A stretch of 13,376 nt of DNA from Bacillota bacterium (GTDB taxonomy: Bacteria > Bacillota > Clostridia > Oscillospirales > Acutalibacteraceae). Location of the stretch: NCBI GenBank assembly GCA_023415895.1, contig JAEZJA010000053.1:1-13376 (forward strand). Direction: 5' to 3'. Positions within the stretch are counted from its first letter, which is position 1; every line of letters starts with the position of its first letter. Position numbers and translations under genes: made by a program. This document shows, in pieces, positions 1 to 5,772 of the stretch. Under the pieces are notes generated by a model, which saw nothing but the letters and a program-made list of their open reading frames with translations, ran no database searches and was not told the origin of the DNA.

Positions 1-665
1 CCCAACTGACCTTCCAACAGGATATTCTTTCCTTGCTTCACAGCGTTATGCAGGAAGGTAACGGTGTCGCCGACATAGGGGCGGATATCGTCGCGCAGCT
101 TCATAATCTGCTCAAACAACTCGTCCAAATTAATCGCAGGCTTGTGATAGAGGTTTTCCAGAAGGACATTCTTGACTTCCAGCACGCCCTTGAGTTTGTC
201 GTAGCAGTAGTCCTCATCAAACAGTTCGCACAATTGGAAGCCGATCTTGGCATACTTGTCTGAATAAAAGGGAGCAATGCCCGATTTGGTGGAGCCGAAA
301 GATTTTCCGCCCAGCCGTTCTTCCTCGTATTGATCAAACAGCACATGGTAGGGTATCACAATCTGGGTGCGGTCGGAAACCAGCAGGTGGGGATGAACCC
401 CCTTTTCAGCCAGCGAGGCGACTTCCTTCAGAAATTTGCTGATATCCAGCGCGACGCCGTTTCCGATAATGTTGGTGATGTGATCGTGAAACACCCCAGA
501 AGGCAGCTGATGAAGGGCGAATTTGCCGTATTGGTTGATGATCGTATGTCCCGCGTTGCTTCCGCCCTGAAAACGGATGACAACGTCCGATCCGGCAGCA
601 AGAACATCCGTGATTTTGCCTTTGCCCTCGTCGCCCCAATTCGCGCCGACAATCGCTCTGACCAT
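1..665 (-). CDS. purA: Adenylosuccinate synthetase, N-terminal part (gene cut by window edge)
   Basis: Catalyses the GTP-dependent joining of IMP and aspartate to adenylosuccinate, the first committed step from IMP to AMP, in the cytosol. The 221 readable residues begin MVRAIVGANWGDEGKGK. The GDEGKGK loop (residues 11-17) holds the catalytic Asp and the phosphate-binding residues, and SNAGHT around residues 36-41 holds the catalytic His. The family more often has Q where Asn 9 stands (GxQWGDEGKGK), a mild variation. The C-terminal half lies outside the window. The start is chosen because a GGAGTGG ribosome binding site lies upstream and the product begins exactly where family members do. It follows trpB on the same strand but has its own promoter (728-756) and a hairpin in between, so it is probably an independent unit. 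Identification is firm. Confidence 0.96.
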   Translation of the reverse strand, partial: MVRAIVGANWGDEGKGKITDVLAAGSDVVIRFQGGSNAGHTIINQYGKFALHQLPSGVFHDHITNIIGNGVALDISKFLKEVASLAEKGVHPHLLVSDRTQIVIPYHVLFDQYEEERLGGKSFGSTKSGIAPFYSDKYAKIGFQLCELFDEDYCYDKLKGVLEVKNVLLENLYHKPAINLDELFEQIMKLRDDIRPYVGDTVTFLHNAVKQGKNILLEGQL

Positions 666-727
666 GAAAGCATCCACTCCAATCAGATAAATCAAAAGTG
701 TATAGTGTAGGTTTACCAAACTAAATT

Positions 728-756
728 AGTATATCGTATATTCATGTGAAATGCAA
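728..756 (-). promoter_or_regulatory. Promoter of purA
   Basis: Read on the minus strand, a -35 box TTGCAT (756-751) and a -10 box TATACT (733-728) are separated by 17 bp. Transcription would begin near 721, giving a leader of roughly 55 nt before purA. No riboswitch or obvious operator is seen in that leader. The match to the sigma-A consensus is good, but the call is by eye. Confidence 0.6.
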
Positions 757-790
757 GATATATCAAGCCAACCAGGCAAATTGCCAGGAA

Positions 791-828
791 GAGCATCCTT
801 GATACTCCCTAGTGGTTCAAGGATGCTC
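791..828 (-). terminator. Hairpin after trpB, possible terminator
   Basis: A 12-bp perfect stem (791-802 with 817-828) with a 14-nt loop lies 39 bp beyond the trpB stop codon. On the minus strand it is followed only by CTTCC, so it lacks the U-tract of a standard intrinsic terminator. It may still protect the 3' end of the trpB transcript or terminate weakly. The remaining spacer to purA holds only the purA promoter and leader. Confidence 0.5.
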
Positions 829-866
829 GAAATGGGACGGCATCGCCAGCAGCGACTGAGAGACGT

Positions 867-2237
867 TCAGATTTGAGGCATGTCAGCAAAGCTTGCTTGC
901 AGTTCCTCATCCGTTGGTATAAAATCTGTCATCTTTCCATCATGAAAGCTCTCATAGGCCACCATATCAAAATAGCCGGTTCCGGTCAGGCCGAACACAA
1001 TCGTTTTCTCTTCCCCCGATTCTTTGCATTTGAGTGCCTCGTCAATGGCCACGCAGATGGCATGGCTGCTTTCGGGAGCGGGGAGGATGCCCTCAATTCG
1101 CGCAAACTGCTCCGCTGCCTCGAATACCTTCGTCTGCTCTACCGCAACAGCCTCCATAAAGCCGTCGTCGTAAAGCTGGGACAATGTGGAGCTCATGCCG
1201 TGATAACGCAACCCACCCGCATGGTTGGCCGAGGGGATGAAATTGCTGCCCAGCGTATACATCTTGGCAAGAGGGCAGACCATGCCCGTATCACAGAAGT
1301 CGTACGCAAACTTGCCCCTCGTCAGGCTGGGGCAGGAAGCAGGTTCGACCGCAATAAACCGATAATCCTGCTCACCCCGCAGCTTCTGACCCATAAACGG
1401 GGCGATCAGGCCGCCGAGGTTGGAGCCGCCGCCTGCGCAGCCGATGAGGATGTCCGGGGTAATCTGATATTTGTCCAACGCGGCCTTGGTTTCCAGACCG
1501 ATCACGGACTGATGCAACAGAACCTGTGAAAGGACGCTGCCAAGGACATAGCGGTAGCCCTCGGAGGTAACGGCCACCTCCACGGCTTCGGATATCGCGC
1601 AGCCAAGGCTGCCTGTGGTGCCGGGATGAGCCTCAAGAATTTTGCGGCCTACCTGTGTTGTTGTGGAGGGAGATGGGGTGACGCTGGCACCGTAGGTTCG
1701 CATGACCTCGCGCCGAAAGGGCTTTTGCTCATACGAGCATTTGACCATGAATACCTTGCAATCCAGATTAAAATAGGAGCAGGCCATGGACAGGGCCGTA
1801 CCCCACTGCCCCGCGCCCGTTTCGGTCGTAACGCCCTTTAGCCCCTGCTGCTTTGCATAATAGGCCTGTGCAATGGCGGAGTTGAGCTTGTGGCTGCCGC
1901 TGGTGTTGTTGCCTTCAAATTTATAATAGATTTTCGCGGGCGTTTGCAGCTTTTCCTCCAGACAATAGGCTCTCACAAGGGGCGAGGGGCGGTACATTTT
2001 GTAGAAGGACAGAATTTCCGCGGGGATATCGATGAACGGGGTGGTGTCGTCGAGTTCTTGCTTGGCAAGCTCGGTACAGAACACACCTGACAGCTCCATG
2101 AGCGTCATGGGCAGTCCTGTTCCCGGGTTCAAAAGGGGGGCAGGCTTGTTTTTCATGTCCGCGCGGACATTGTACCACTGGGTGGGCATTTCCTCTTCGG
2201 TCAAATAAATCTTGTAGGGGATTTTCTGCTCTTTCAT
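867..2237 (-). CDS. trpB: Tryptophan synthase beta chain, TrpB2 type
   Basis: PLP enzyme that condenses indole with L-serine to L-tryptophan. The 456-residue length and the ETGAGQWG motif (139-146), where classical TrpB1 has ETGAGQHG, place it in the TrpB2 class, which is longer and often works without TrpA. The PLP lysine is K117 in GSHK, the catalytic Glu is E139, and GGGSN (269-273) is the cofactor phosphate loop. The active site looks intact. A TGGAGG ribosome binding site lies 7 nt before the ATG. No trpA or other trp gene is adjacent, so salvage of external indole is the simplest role, though serine or phosphoserine-related activities have been proposed for TrpB2 proteins. A UGG-specifier T-box controls it, which strongly supports tryptophan as the relevant product. 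Residues 10-50 form an N-terminal extension typical of TrpB2. Confidence 0.95.
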   Translation of the reverse strand: MKEQKIPYKIYLTEEEMPTQWYNVRADMKNKPAPLLNPGTGLPMTLMELSGVFCTELAKQELDDTTPFIDIPAEILSFYKMYRPSPLVRAYCLEEKLQTPAKIYYKFEGNNTSGSHKLNSAIAQAYYAKQQGLKGVTTETGAGQWGTALSMACSYFNLDCKVFMVKCSYEQKPFRREVMRTYGASVTPSPSTTTQVGRKILEAHPGTTGSLGCAISEAVEVAVTSEGYRYVLGSVLSQVLLHQSVIGLETKAALDKYQITPDILIGCAGGGSNLGGLIAPFMGQKLRGEQDYRFIAVEPASCPSLTRGKFAYDFCDTGMVCPLAKMYTLGSNFIPSANHAGGLRYHGMSSTLSQLYDDGFMEAVAVEQTKVFEAAEQFARIEGILPAPESSHAICVAIDEALKCKESGEEKTIVFGLTGTGYFDMVAYESFHDGKMTDFIPTDEELQASFADMPQI

Positions 2238-2277
2238 AGCGATGCCTCCAAAGCTTTATTTAACTCTGTCCGGACAC

Positions 2278-2314
2278 AAAAAAGCCCTGACAGAATCATA
2301 CAACTCTGTCAAGG
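2278..2314 (-). terminator. T-box terminator (regulated)
   Basis: CCTTGACAGA (2314-2305) pairs with the TCTGTCAGGG arm ending near 2285, including one G-U pair. It is followed by C and six T residues ending at 2278. The 5' arm follows directly after the T-box element, so the antiterminator and this hairpin are alternatives. The trpB start codon lies about 40 nt downstream. Confidence 0.92.
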
Positions 2315-2573
2315 ACGAATAACACGTATCCGCGGTGCCACCTTGCTTTATGGGAAGTCCCATACACTTGAGAGGGATACCAACATATCCCTGGCAACTG
2401 ACGTATGCCCTCACGTTGCAGAATACTCGGATAACATGATTACACGTGTCCTTTCACTGCACCCTCAGCGGTCCATTTGATACTCTGTTTTTCGCCTGAT
2501 TCTCAGCAACGCAGGCTCTCTGTGCAAGCATAAGTACCGTTATCTCCGCTTCATCGGTTTAACATATTAAATT
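2278..2573 (-). promoter_or_regulatory. T-box riboswitch, tryptophan-specific, controlling trpB
   Basis: This leader senses uncharged tRNA-Trp and lets transcription proceed into trpB. The base of stem I pairs AGCGG (2550-2546) with CCGCT (2471-2467). Above the specifier loop UACUU pairs with GAGUA, and a distal GCCUG/CAGGC stem follows. The specifier codon UGG (Trp) is at 2475-2473, followed by the usual purine. The conserved T-box AAGGTGGCACCGCG lies at 2344-2331. Its UGGC would pair with a tRNA 3' end carrying discriminator G, which fits bacterial tRNA-Trp. A GGGATA/TATCCC hairpin (around 2391-2374) and a TATGGG/CCCATA hairpin precede the T-box. The terminator is listed separately. Transcription start is inferred from the promoter at 2608-2580. 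Confidence 0.95.
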
Positions 2574-2579
2574 AATATT

Positions 2580-2608
2580 ATTATATGCGAAGTGGGAGAT
2601 CTTGTCAA
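2580..2608 (-). promoter_or_regulatory. Consensus promoter of the T-box/trpB transcript
   Basis: On the minus strand, perfect -35 TTGACA (2608-2603) and perfect -10 TATAAT (2585-2580) boxes have the optimal 17-bp spacer. Such a strong constitutive promoter is expected where control is by transcription attenuation. Confidence 0.9.
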
Positions 2609-2678
2609 TTGGTTTTTGAAGAATATTTAAGGGTCGGTTTGCGCTACCCAAAGCCTTTGCAAATACAGCAAAGCCGGG

Positions 2679-2691
2679 ACAGGTCACCTGT
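2679..2691. promoter_or_regulatory. Palindrome overlapping the -35 box, candidate operator
   Basis: ACAGGT-C-ACCTGT is a perfect 13-bp inverted repeat whose last base is the first base of the -35 hexamer of the plus-strand promoter. A second inverted repeat CTTTGC/GCAAAG with a 7-nt spacer sits just upstream (2655-2673). A dimeric repressor or activator could bind either one; I do not recognise the family. Confidence 0.45.
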
Positions 2692-2719
2692 TGACAGAAA
2701 AAGGCAAATGCTATATACT
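2691..2719 (+). promoter_or_regulatory. Promoter of the SurA-N-like gene
   Basis: TTGACA (2691-2696), a 17-bp spacer and TATACT (2714-2719) give a near-consensus sigma-A promoter. Transcription would begin near 2726, leaving a leader of about 125 nt before the chosen start codon at 2851. Confidence 0.8.
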
Positions 2720-2738
2720 ATACCATGAGGTGTTATAA

Positions 2739-2778
2739 CGCTCGCACATAGGCTGTTGCGAGCGGGGCAACCTATGTG
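2739..2778 (+). promoter_or_regulatory. Structured 5' leader with two competing folds
   Basis: Two strong pairings share bases. In fold A, CGCTCGCA (2739-2746) pairs with TGCGAGCG (2757-2764), 8 bp. In fold B, CACATAG (2745-2751) pairs with CTATGTG (2772-2778) and GTTGC (2755-2759) with GCAAC (2767-2771), a 12-bp hairpin with a 3-nt bulge and 7-nt loop. Fold A also leaves CATAGG in its loop free to pair with CCTATG (2771-2776), an H-type pseudoknot. Further down, CGCC (2822-2825) can pair with GGCG (2841-2844) inside the ribosome binding site, competing with a GCGT/ACGC hairpin (2808-2824). No U-tract terminator is seen, so any control would be at translation or stability. I do not recognise a known riboswitch class. 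Confidence 0.45.
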
Positions 2779-2850
2779 TGAAACGGCAAATGACAGGATT
2801 TGAAGCAGCGTTCGACATGGACGCCTATTTTGAAACAGGGGGCGACGAGT

Positions 2851-3564
2851 ATGACAAAGCGATTAAAGAGGTTCATCGGCATTGCGGCCTTGTTCTCGGT
2901 ATTGACGCTATCCGCTGTTGGCGTTTATTCAAGCGATACCATCCGAGACATGTTTGATCTCGGACAGAAAACAAAAGAAATGCAAAATAACAACAAGGTC
3001 TCCATCGTGGTTAACGACAGCCCTATCTATCAGAGAGATATCGATGCTGCCGTGATGGTACAGGACTTTTCCTATCATAGTTCACTCGAACAAATGGAAA
3101 GTCTGGATACTCTGACTTCTGAACAAAAGCAGGAGTACATTGACAGAATCGAAAAATCCCGAAAGCAGCGGGATGACATTATGGAAGACATGATCCAAAG
3201 AAAACTGATTGAGCAAAAGTGCGTGCAGCTGAACATCACCGGGTCCTTGGTACAAGCTGAAAAAGTGGTCAGAGACATGCACAAACTGCTTCAGGATTCT
3301 GTTGACAGCGGTGAGATGGATTCGCAAAGCGCCCAAAGCGTTGAGATGATGAAAGCCTATATGGAAGGGCTCGGGCTAACCGAAGAGGAGTATATTCAGC
3401 AATATGAGATACCAACGACACAATACGCGCTGATGAGAGAGACTCTTATGCAGTGGTTTATTAAAGAAAAGGGATTGCAAGCTCAACCGCAGGAGATTCA
3501 AAAACAGAAATTCAATGAGTATCTTGATGAATTGAAGCAGGATGCAGAAATTAAGGTTTATTAA
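2851..3564 (+). CDS. SurA N-terminal-like / PrsA-like exported protein without a PPIase domain
   Basis: A 237-residue protein starting MTKRLKRF, with a basic N terminus and one hydrophobic segment (about residues 8-26), so it is secreted or anchored to the membrane facing outward. There is no lipobox cysteine, so it is not a typical PrsA lipoprotein. After the anchor, VVNDSPIYQRDID matches the start of SurA-N chaperone domains (VVNGxPIxxxEVD-like). A long helical, charged, Gln-rich region follows, ending in the DELKQDAEIKVY-type tail that closes many PpiC/SurA proteins. The parvulin domain usually found between these parts is absent. The inferred role is extracytoplasmic folding or binding of exported proteins, unproven. 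The ATG at 2851 is preferred because of an AGGGGG ribosome binding site; an in-frame TTG at 2800 would bury the signal sequence. It is expressed from its own promoter and long leader. Confidence 0.75.
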   Translation: MTKRLKRFIGIAALFSVLTLSAVGVYSSDTIRDMFDLGQKTKEMQNNNKVSIVVNDSPIYQRDIDAAVMVQDFSYHSSLEQMESLDTLTSEQKQEYIDRIEKSRKQRDDIMEDMIQRKLIEQKCVQLNITGSLVQAEKVVRDMHKLLQDSVDSGEMDSQSAQSVEMMKAYMEGLGLTEEEYIQQYEIPTTQYALMRETLMQWFIKEKGLQAQPQEIQKQKFNEYLDELKQDAEIKVY

Positions 3565-3612
3565 GCGGGTGGGGCCACAGGTACTTTAAAATATTAAGCA
3601 ATACGAACAAGA

Positions 3613-3659
3613 AAAGCCATGCCGCAAACCCTCTGAAACCGGGTTTGCGGCATGGCTTT
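3613..3659 (-). terminator. Bidirectional-looking terminator between the SurA-N-like gene and tRNA-Arg
   Basis: A 19-bp perfect stem (3613-3631 with 3641-3659) with a 9-nt loop. On the minus strand it starts at the CCA of the tRNA and ends GGCTTTTCTTG, so it would end the tRNA transcript immediately. On the plus strand it follows the SurA-N-like stop codon by about 50 bp but has only three T residues after the stem. Confidence 0.85.
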
Positions 3660-3733
3660 GGCATCCCCGGGCTGAGTCGAACAGCCGATCACCCCTTAGG
3701 AGGGGGTAGTTATATCCACTTAACTACGGGGAC
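3659..3733 (-). tRNA. tRNA-Arg, anticodon CCT
   Basis: The 75 bases fold as a complete cloverleaf including an encoded CCA (3661-3659). The acceptor stem is GTCCCCG/CGGGGAT with a G1-U72 pair and discriminator G. The D stem is GTTA/TAAC, the anticodon stem ACCCC/GGGGT with loop CTCCTAA, the variable loop has 4 nt, and the T stem is GGCTG/CAGCC with loop TTCGACT. The anticodon CCT reads AGG arginine codons. It is a single gene, transcribed away from the MNT/HEPN pair. tRNA genes are common integration sites, but I find no repeat of its 3' end inside the window. Confidence 0.96.
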
Positions 3734-3853
3734 ATGTCTCGTTTTGGGTCACTCACAGTGCTTGCTTAGAAGATGATCGCTCTAATCATCTGCACCGGGG
3801 ATGGCAGCGAGAAGAAACAGATCAACCCAAACAAACCATTCAGGTGCAAAGAC

Positions 3854-3883
3854 AGTGTACACCAAAGCAGTGGGATTTGTCAA
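3854..3883 (-). promoter_or_regulatory. Candidate promoter of tRNA-Arg
   Basis: On the minus strand TTGACA (3883-3878) and TACACT (3859-3854) have an 18-bp spacer. This would give a 5' leader of about 115 nt before the mature tRNA, long but removable by RNase P. In that leader GATGAT/ATCATC (around 3774-3792) can form a small hairpin. I see no gene between 3734 and the MNT promoter. Confidence 0.5.
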
Positions 3884-3940
3884 TGCGCGATAGGCGGATT
3901 TTCGCGTGGACGTCAAGTGAGCTTTAGAGATGCGTACGAC

Positions 3941-3969
3941 TTGTTTCGGCAGGGGCAATGGATTATAAT
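3941..3969 (+). promoter_or_regulatory. Promoter of the MNT-like/HEPN pair
   Basis: TTGTTT (3941-3946), a 17-bp spacer and a perfect TATAAT (3964-3969). The predicted start of transcription, near 3976, lies downstream of the ATG at 3958, which excludes that codon as the start in this transcript and supports the start at 4030. Confidence 0.65.
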
Positions 3970-4029
3970 AGAGAAAATAGAAATACTATGGTGGGCAAGT
4001 GGTTGTGGACGGAGAAAGGAAGAGCGGCT

Positions 4030-4335
4030 ATGGAAAGCGATGCCATACTGTTGCTGCGGGACGAAATTGTGCGCCTATGTGCGCCGCAGAAAATTTATGT
4101 ATTCAGTCAAAAGAATTCCATGGAAGGGCAGCTTTGTGCGGTTAAGCTCTGTGTGATTATTGCCGAGGGGGATTCCCACAGGGTGGAACATGGGCTGTAT
4201 GTGGAACTGGATTCCGACGTCCCCTTTGATGTGTTGGTCTACACACAGGACGAGTGGCAGCACCTTTTGAAAAACAACATGAGTTTTGCGTCACGTATTC
4301 AAAAGTCGGGGAGGTTGCTCTATGCGGCCGACTAA
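4030..4335 (+). CDS. MNT-like (minimal nucleotidyltransferase fold) protein, catalytically degenerate
   Basis: A 101-residue protein starting MESDAILLL. Position before a HEPN gene, size and pattern (helix, KIYVFS strand and turn, a second hydrophobic strand KLCVII, then PFDVLVYTQDEW) fit the MNT partner of MNT/HEPN pairs. The active site does not: where family members have a GS-x-G-x-SDxD signature, this protein has S26-Q27 and K39-L-C41, so both metal-binding Asp residues of the DxD pair are missing. Only the third acidic position (D67) remains. It may be a pseudoenzyme that only binds its partner. The start at 4030 has a GGAAG ribosome binding site and fits the promoter; an in-frame ATG at 3958 would add 24 residues but overlaps the promoter and has its Shine-Dalgarno too close. 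Family assignment rests on context and weak pattern. Confidence 0.6.
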   Translation: MESDAILLLRDEIVRLCAPQKIYVFSQKNSMEGQLCAVKLCVIIAEGDSHRVEHGLYVELDSDVPFDVLVYTQDEWQHLLKNNMSFASRIQKSGRLLYAAD

Positions 4336-4747
4336 GCACGGCAGTGACAGCCGTCAATACTATGACTGGCTGGAGATCGCGGCCAGAGACCTGCTGGCAG
4401 CCAAGGTACTTATTGAGCAGGATCTATGCTTCGGCATTGCCGGATTTCACTGCCAGCAGGGAATGGAAAAAGCGTTCAAGGCGTATATTATTGCCCAGAC
4501 GGGCATGTTGGTAGACGGCCACAACCTGACCTGGCTGTGCCGTCAGGCTAGGCGGTATCATCCCGCGTTCGGGCAATGGATGGACGATACAGCGGAAATG
4601 AACCGTCTGTATATTGAAACCCGGTATCCCTCCGATATTGATCTCAATCTGACGCCCGAGGCGGTTCAAAAGATCTATCAAACGGCGCAGGCGGTCTATG
4701 ACTTTGTGTGTGACGAGGTATACAGCGACCTGCCCGATGAGGAATAG
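4322..4747 (+). CDS. HEPN-domain protein
   Basis: A 141-residue all-helical protein. Segments typical of HEPN (PF05168-like) are YYDWLEIAARDLLAAKVL (14-30), FHCQQGMEKAFKAYII (42-57), HNLTWLC after the loop (67-73) and NRLYIETRYP (94-103). HEPN proteins paired with MNT proteins include toxin-antitoxin RNases and simple substrate-binding modules. The RNase motif RX4-6H is not found at the usual helix; R74 to H80 has RX5H spacing but lies in an earlier loop, so nuclease activity is doubtful. The ATG overlaps the end of the MNT-like gene by 14 bp and has a GGGGAGG ribosome binding site, so the two are translationally coupled. Its stop lies 4 bp from the stop of the convergent ABC gene, with no terminator between them. 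Confidence 0.85.
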   Translation: MRPTKHGSDSRQYYDWLEIAARDLLAAKVLIEQDLCFGIAGFHCQQGMEKAFKAYIIAQTGMLVDGHNLTWLCRQARRYHPAFGQWMDDTAEMNRLYIETRYPSDIDLNLTPEAVQKIYQTAQAVYDFVCDEVYSDLPDEE

Positions 4748-4751
4748 CATA

Positions 4752-5447
4752 TCAGGATACCGCATCGATCACCCGGTCAGAGACAATGCGGCCGTCATCG
4801 ATGTGCACAATGCGGCGGGCGAGGGCGGCAATGTCGTTGTCATGGGTGATCAGGATGACGGTTTGCCCTTCGGCGTTGAGCTCGAGCAGCAGGCGCATAA
4901 CCTCCTGCCCCGATGCCGAATCCAGATTGCCGGTCGGCTCATCCGCCAGCACCAGAGGCGGATGGGCAGCAATGGCACGGGCAATCGCGACCCGCTGCTG
5001 CTGGCCGCCCGACATTTCACAGGGGCGGTGATGCAGGCGGTTGCCAAGGCTGACACGTTCCAGACTGTCTGTGGCAATGCGGCGGCGCTCCTCTTTGCGC
5101 AGACCCCGGTAACTCAGCGGCAGTTCGACGTTTTCCAGCGCGTCCAGCTCGGGAATCAGGTTAAAGCCTTGAAAAATAAAGCCGATACGGCGATTGCGGA
5201 TTTCTGACAGCTCGCGTTCGGACAGCGCCGAGACATCACGGGCTTCCAGACAATACGTTCCGCTTGTGGGCACATCCAGACAGCCAAGAAGATTCATCAG
5301 CGTGGATTTGCCCGACCCCGAATGCCCGACGATGGCCACAAACTCGCCGGTTTCGACATCCAGTGACACGTTGTCCAAAGCCTTTACCTCGTTGGGGCCG
5401 GGGTTATAAATTTTTGTGACGTTTTCAATATGGATCATGGAGGGCAT
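4752..5447 (-). CDS. ABC transporter ATP-binding protein, MacB/LolD family
   Basis: A 231-residue cytoplasmic ATPase. Walker A GHSGSGKST (41-49), Q-loop Q93, signature MSGGQ (145-149), Walker B LVLADE (165-170), D-loop NLD (174-176) and H-loop H202 are all intact. IENVTKIY near the start and the LxVPTSG segment after Walker A are typical of the MacB/LolD/SalX group, which works with FtsX-like permeases in peptide export, lipoprotein release or antibiotic resistance. No permease gene lies on either side: HEPN converges at the 3' end and the M14 peptidase lies upstream. The ATG has a GAGGTG ribosome binding site 7 nt upstream. Substrate cannot be inferred. Confidence 0.92.
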   Translation of the reverse strand: MPSMIHIENVTKIYNPGPNEVKALDNVSLDVETGEFVAIVGHSGSGKSTLMNLLGCLDVPTSGTYCLEARDVSALSERELSEIRNRRIGFIFQGFNLIPELDALENVELPLSYRGLRKEERRRIATDSLERVSLGNRLHHRPCEMSGGQQQRVAIARAIAAHPPLVLADEPTGNLDSASGQEVMRLLLELNAEGQTVILITHDNDIAALARRIVHIDDGRIVSDRVIDAVS

Positions 5448-5772
5448 GGCACTTCACCTCGTTTTTTCGGTGTCAATAGTATGCACGGTCCGGTTACGGC
5501 TATGCGGTTGGGGGCAGGGTATCCGGTTTGATAAAAGAAAAACTCGGGGGTTATGGATAACGCAGTCTTTTGCTTGCAAACAGCGAACCCGCTGAAAGCT
5601 CAACACTTTCAGCGGGTTTCCAACGAGTTCAATACAGGCCTTGCGTTCTTATCCCCCTGTCCACATCCTATTGACAAATTGGATGACACACAGCCCATGG
5701 AAATTTTTCGCTTTATTTATTCCTATAAAGTGATTACAATAGAAGCAAAGGCTGTGGAGTTCTATTACCACC
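5448..5772. other. Intergenic region between the ABC ATPase and M14 peptidase
   Basis: About 325 bp without a convincing gene. It contains a 13-bp hairpin (5586-5618), a 12-bp palindrome GTTATGGATAAC (5550-5561) and a widely spaced 7-bp inverted repeat CACAGCC/GGCTGTG near 5687-5757. I could not identify a good promoter for the ABC gene; CATACT on the minus strand near 5480 lacks a recognisable -35 partner. Confidence 0.5.
5586..5618. terminator. Hairpin downstream of the M14 peptidase, possible terminator
   Basis: A 13-bp perfect stem, AACCCGCTGAAAG (5586-5598) with CTTTCAGCGGGTT (5606-5618), and a 7-nt loop. Neither strand has a long U-tract: the plus side reads TTTCC and the minus side CGCTG. 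It lies about 155 bp past the peptidase stop and about 140 bp before the ABC start, so it could insulate the two genes. Confidence 0.5.

Noticed and set aside
873..1529. A 218-codon plus-strand frame opposite trpB
   Set aside because: Antisense to a conserved enzyme, with no domain features; a coding shadow.
2800..2850. TTG start at 2800 for the SurA-N-like gene
   Set aside because: It would put 17 residues before the basic start of the signal sequence and has a weaker ribosome binding site than the ATG at 2851.
2726..2850. A known riboswitch class (preQ1, c-di-GMP, THF, fluoride) in the SurA-N-like leader
   Set aside because: I compared the visible motifs with the consensus of these classes from memory and none fit; it is reported only as an unclassified structured leader.
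3773..4156. A 127-codon plus-strand frame before and over the MNT-like gene
   Set aside because: It spans two promoters and continues out of frame through the better-supported MNT-like gene.
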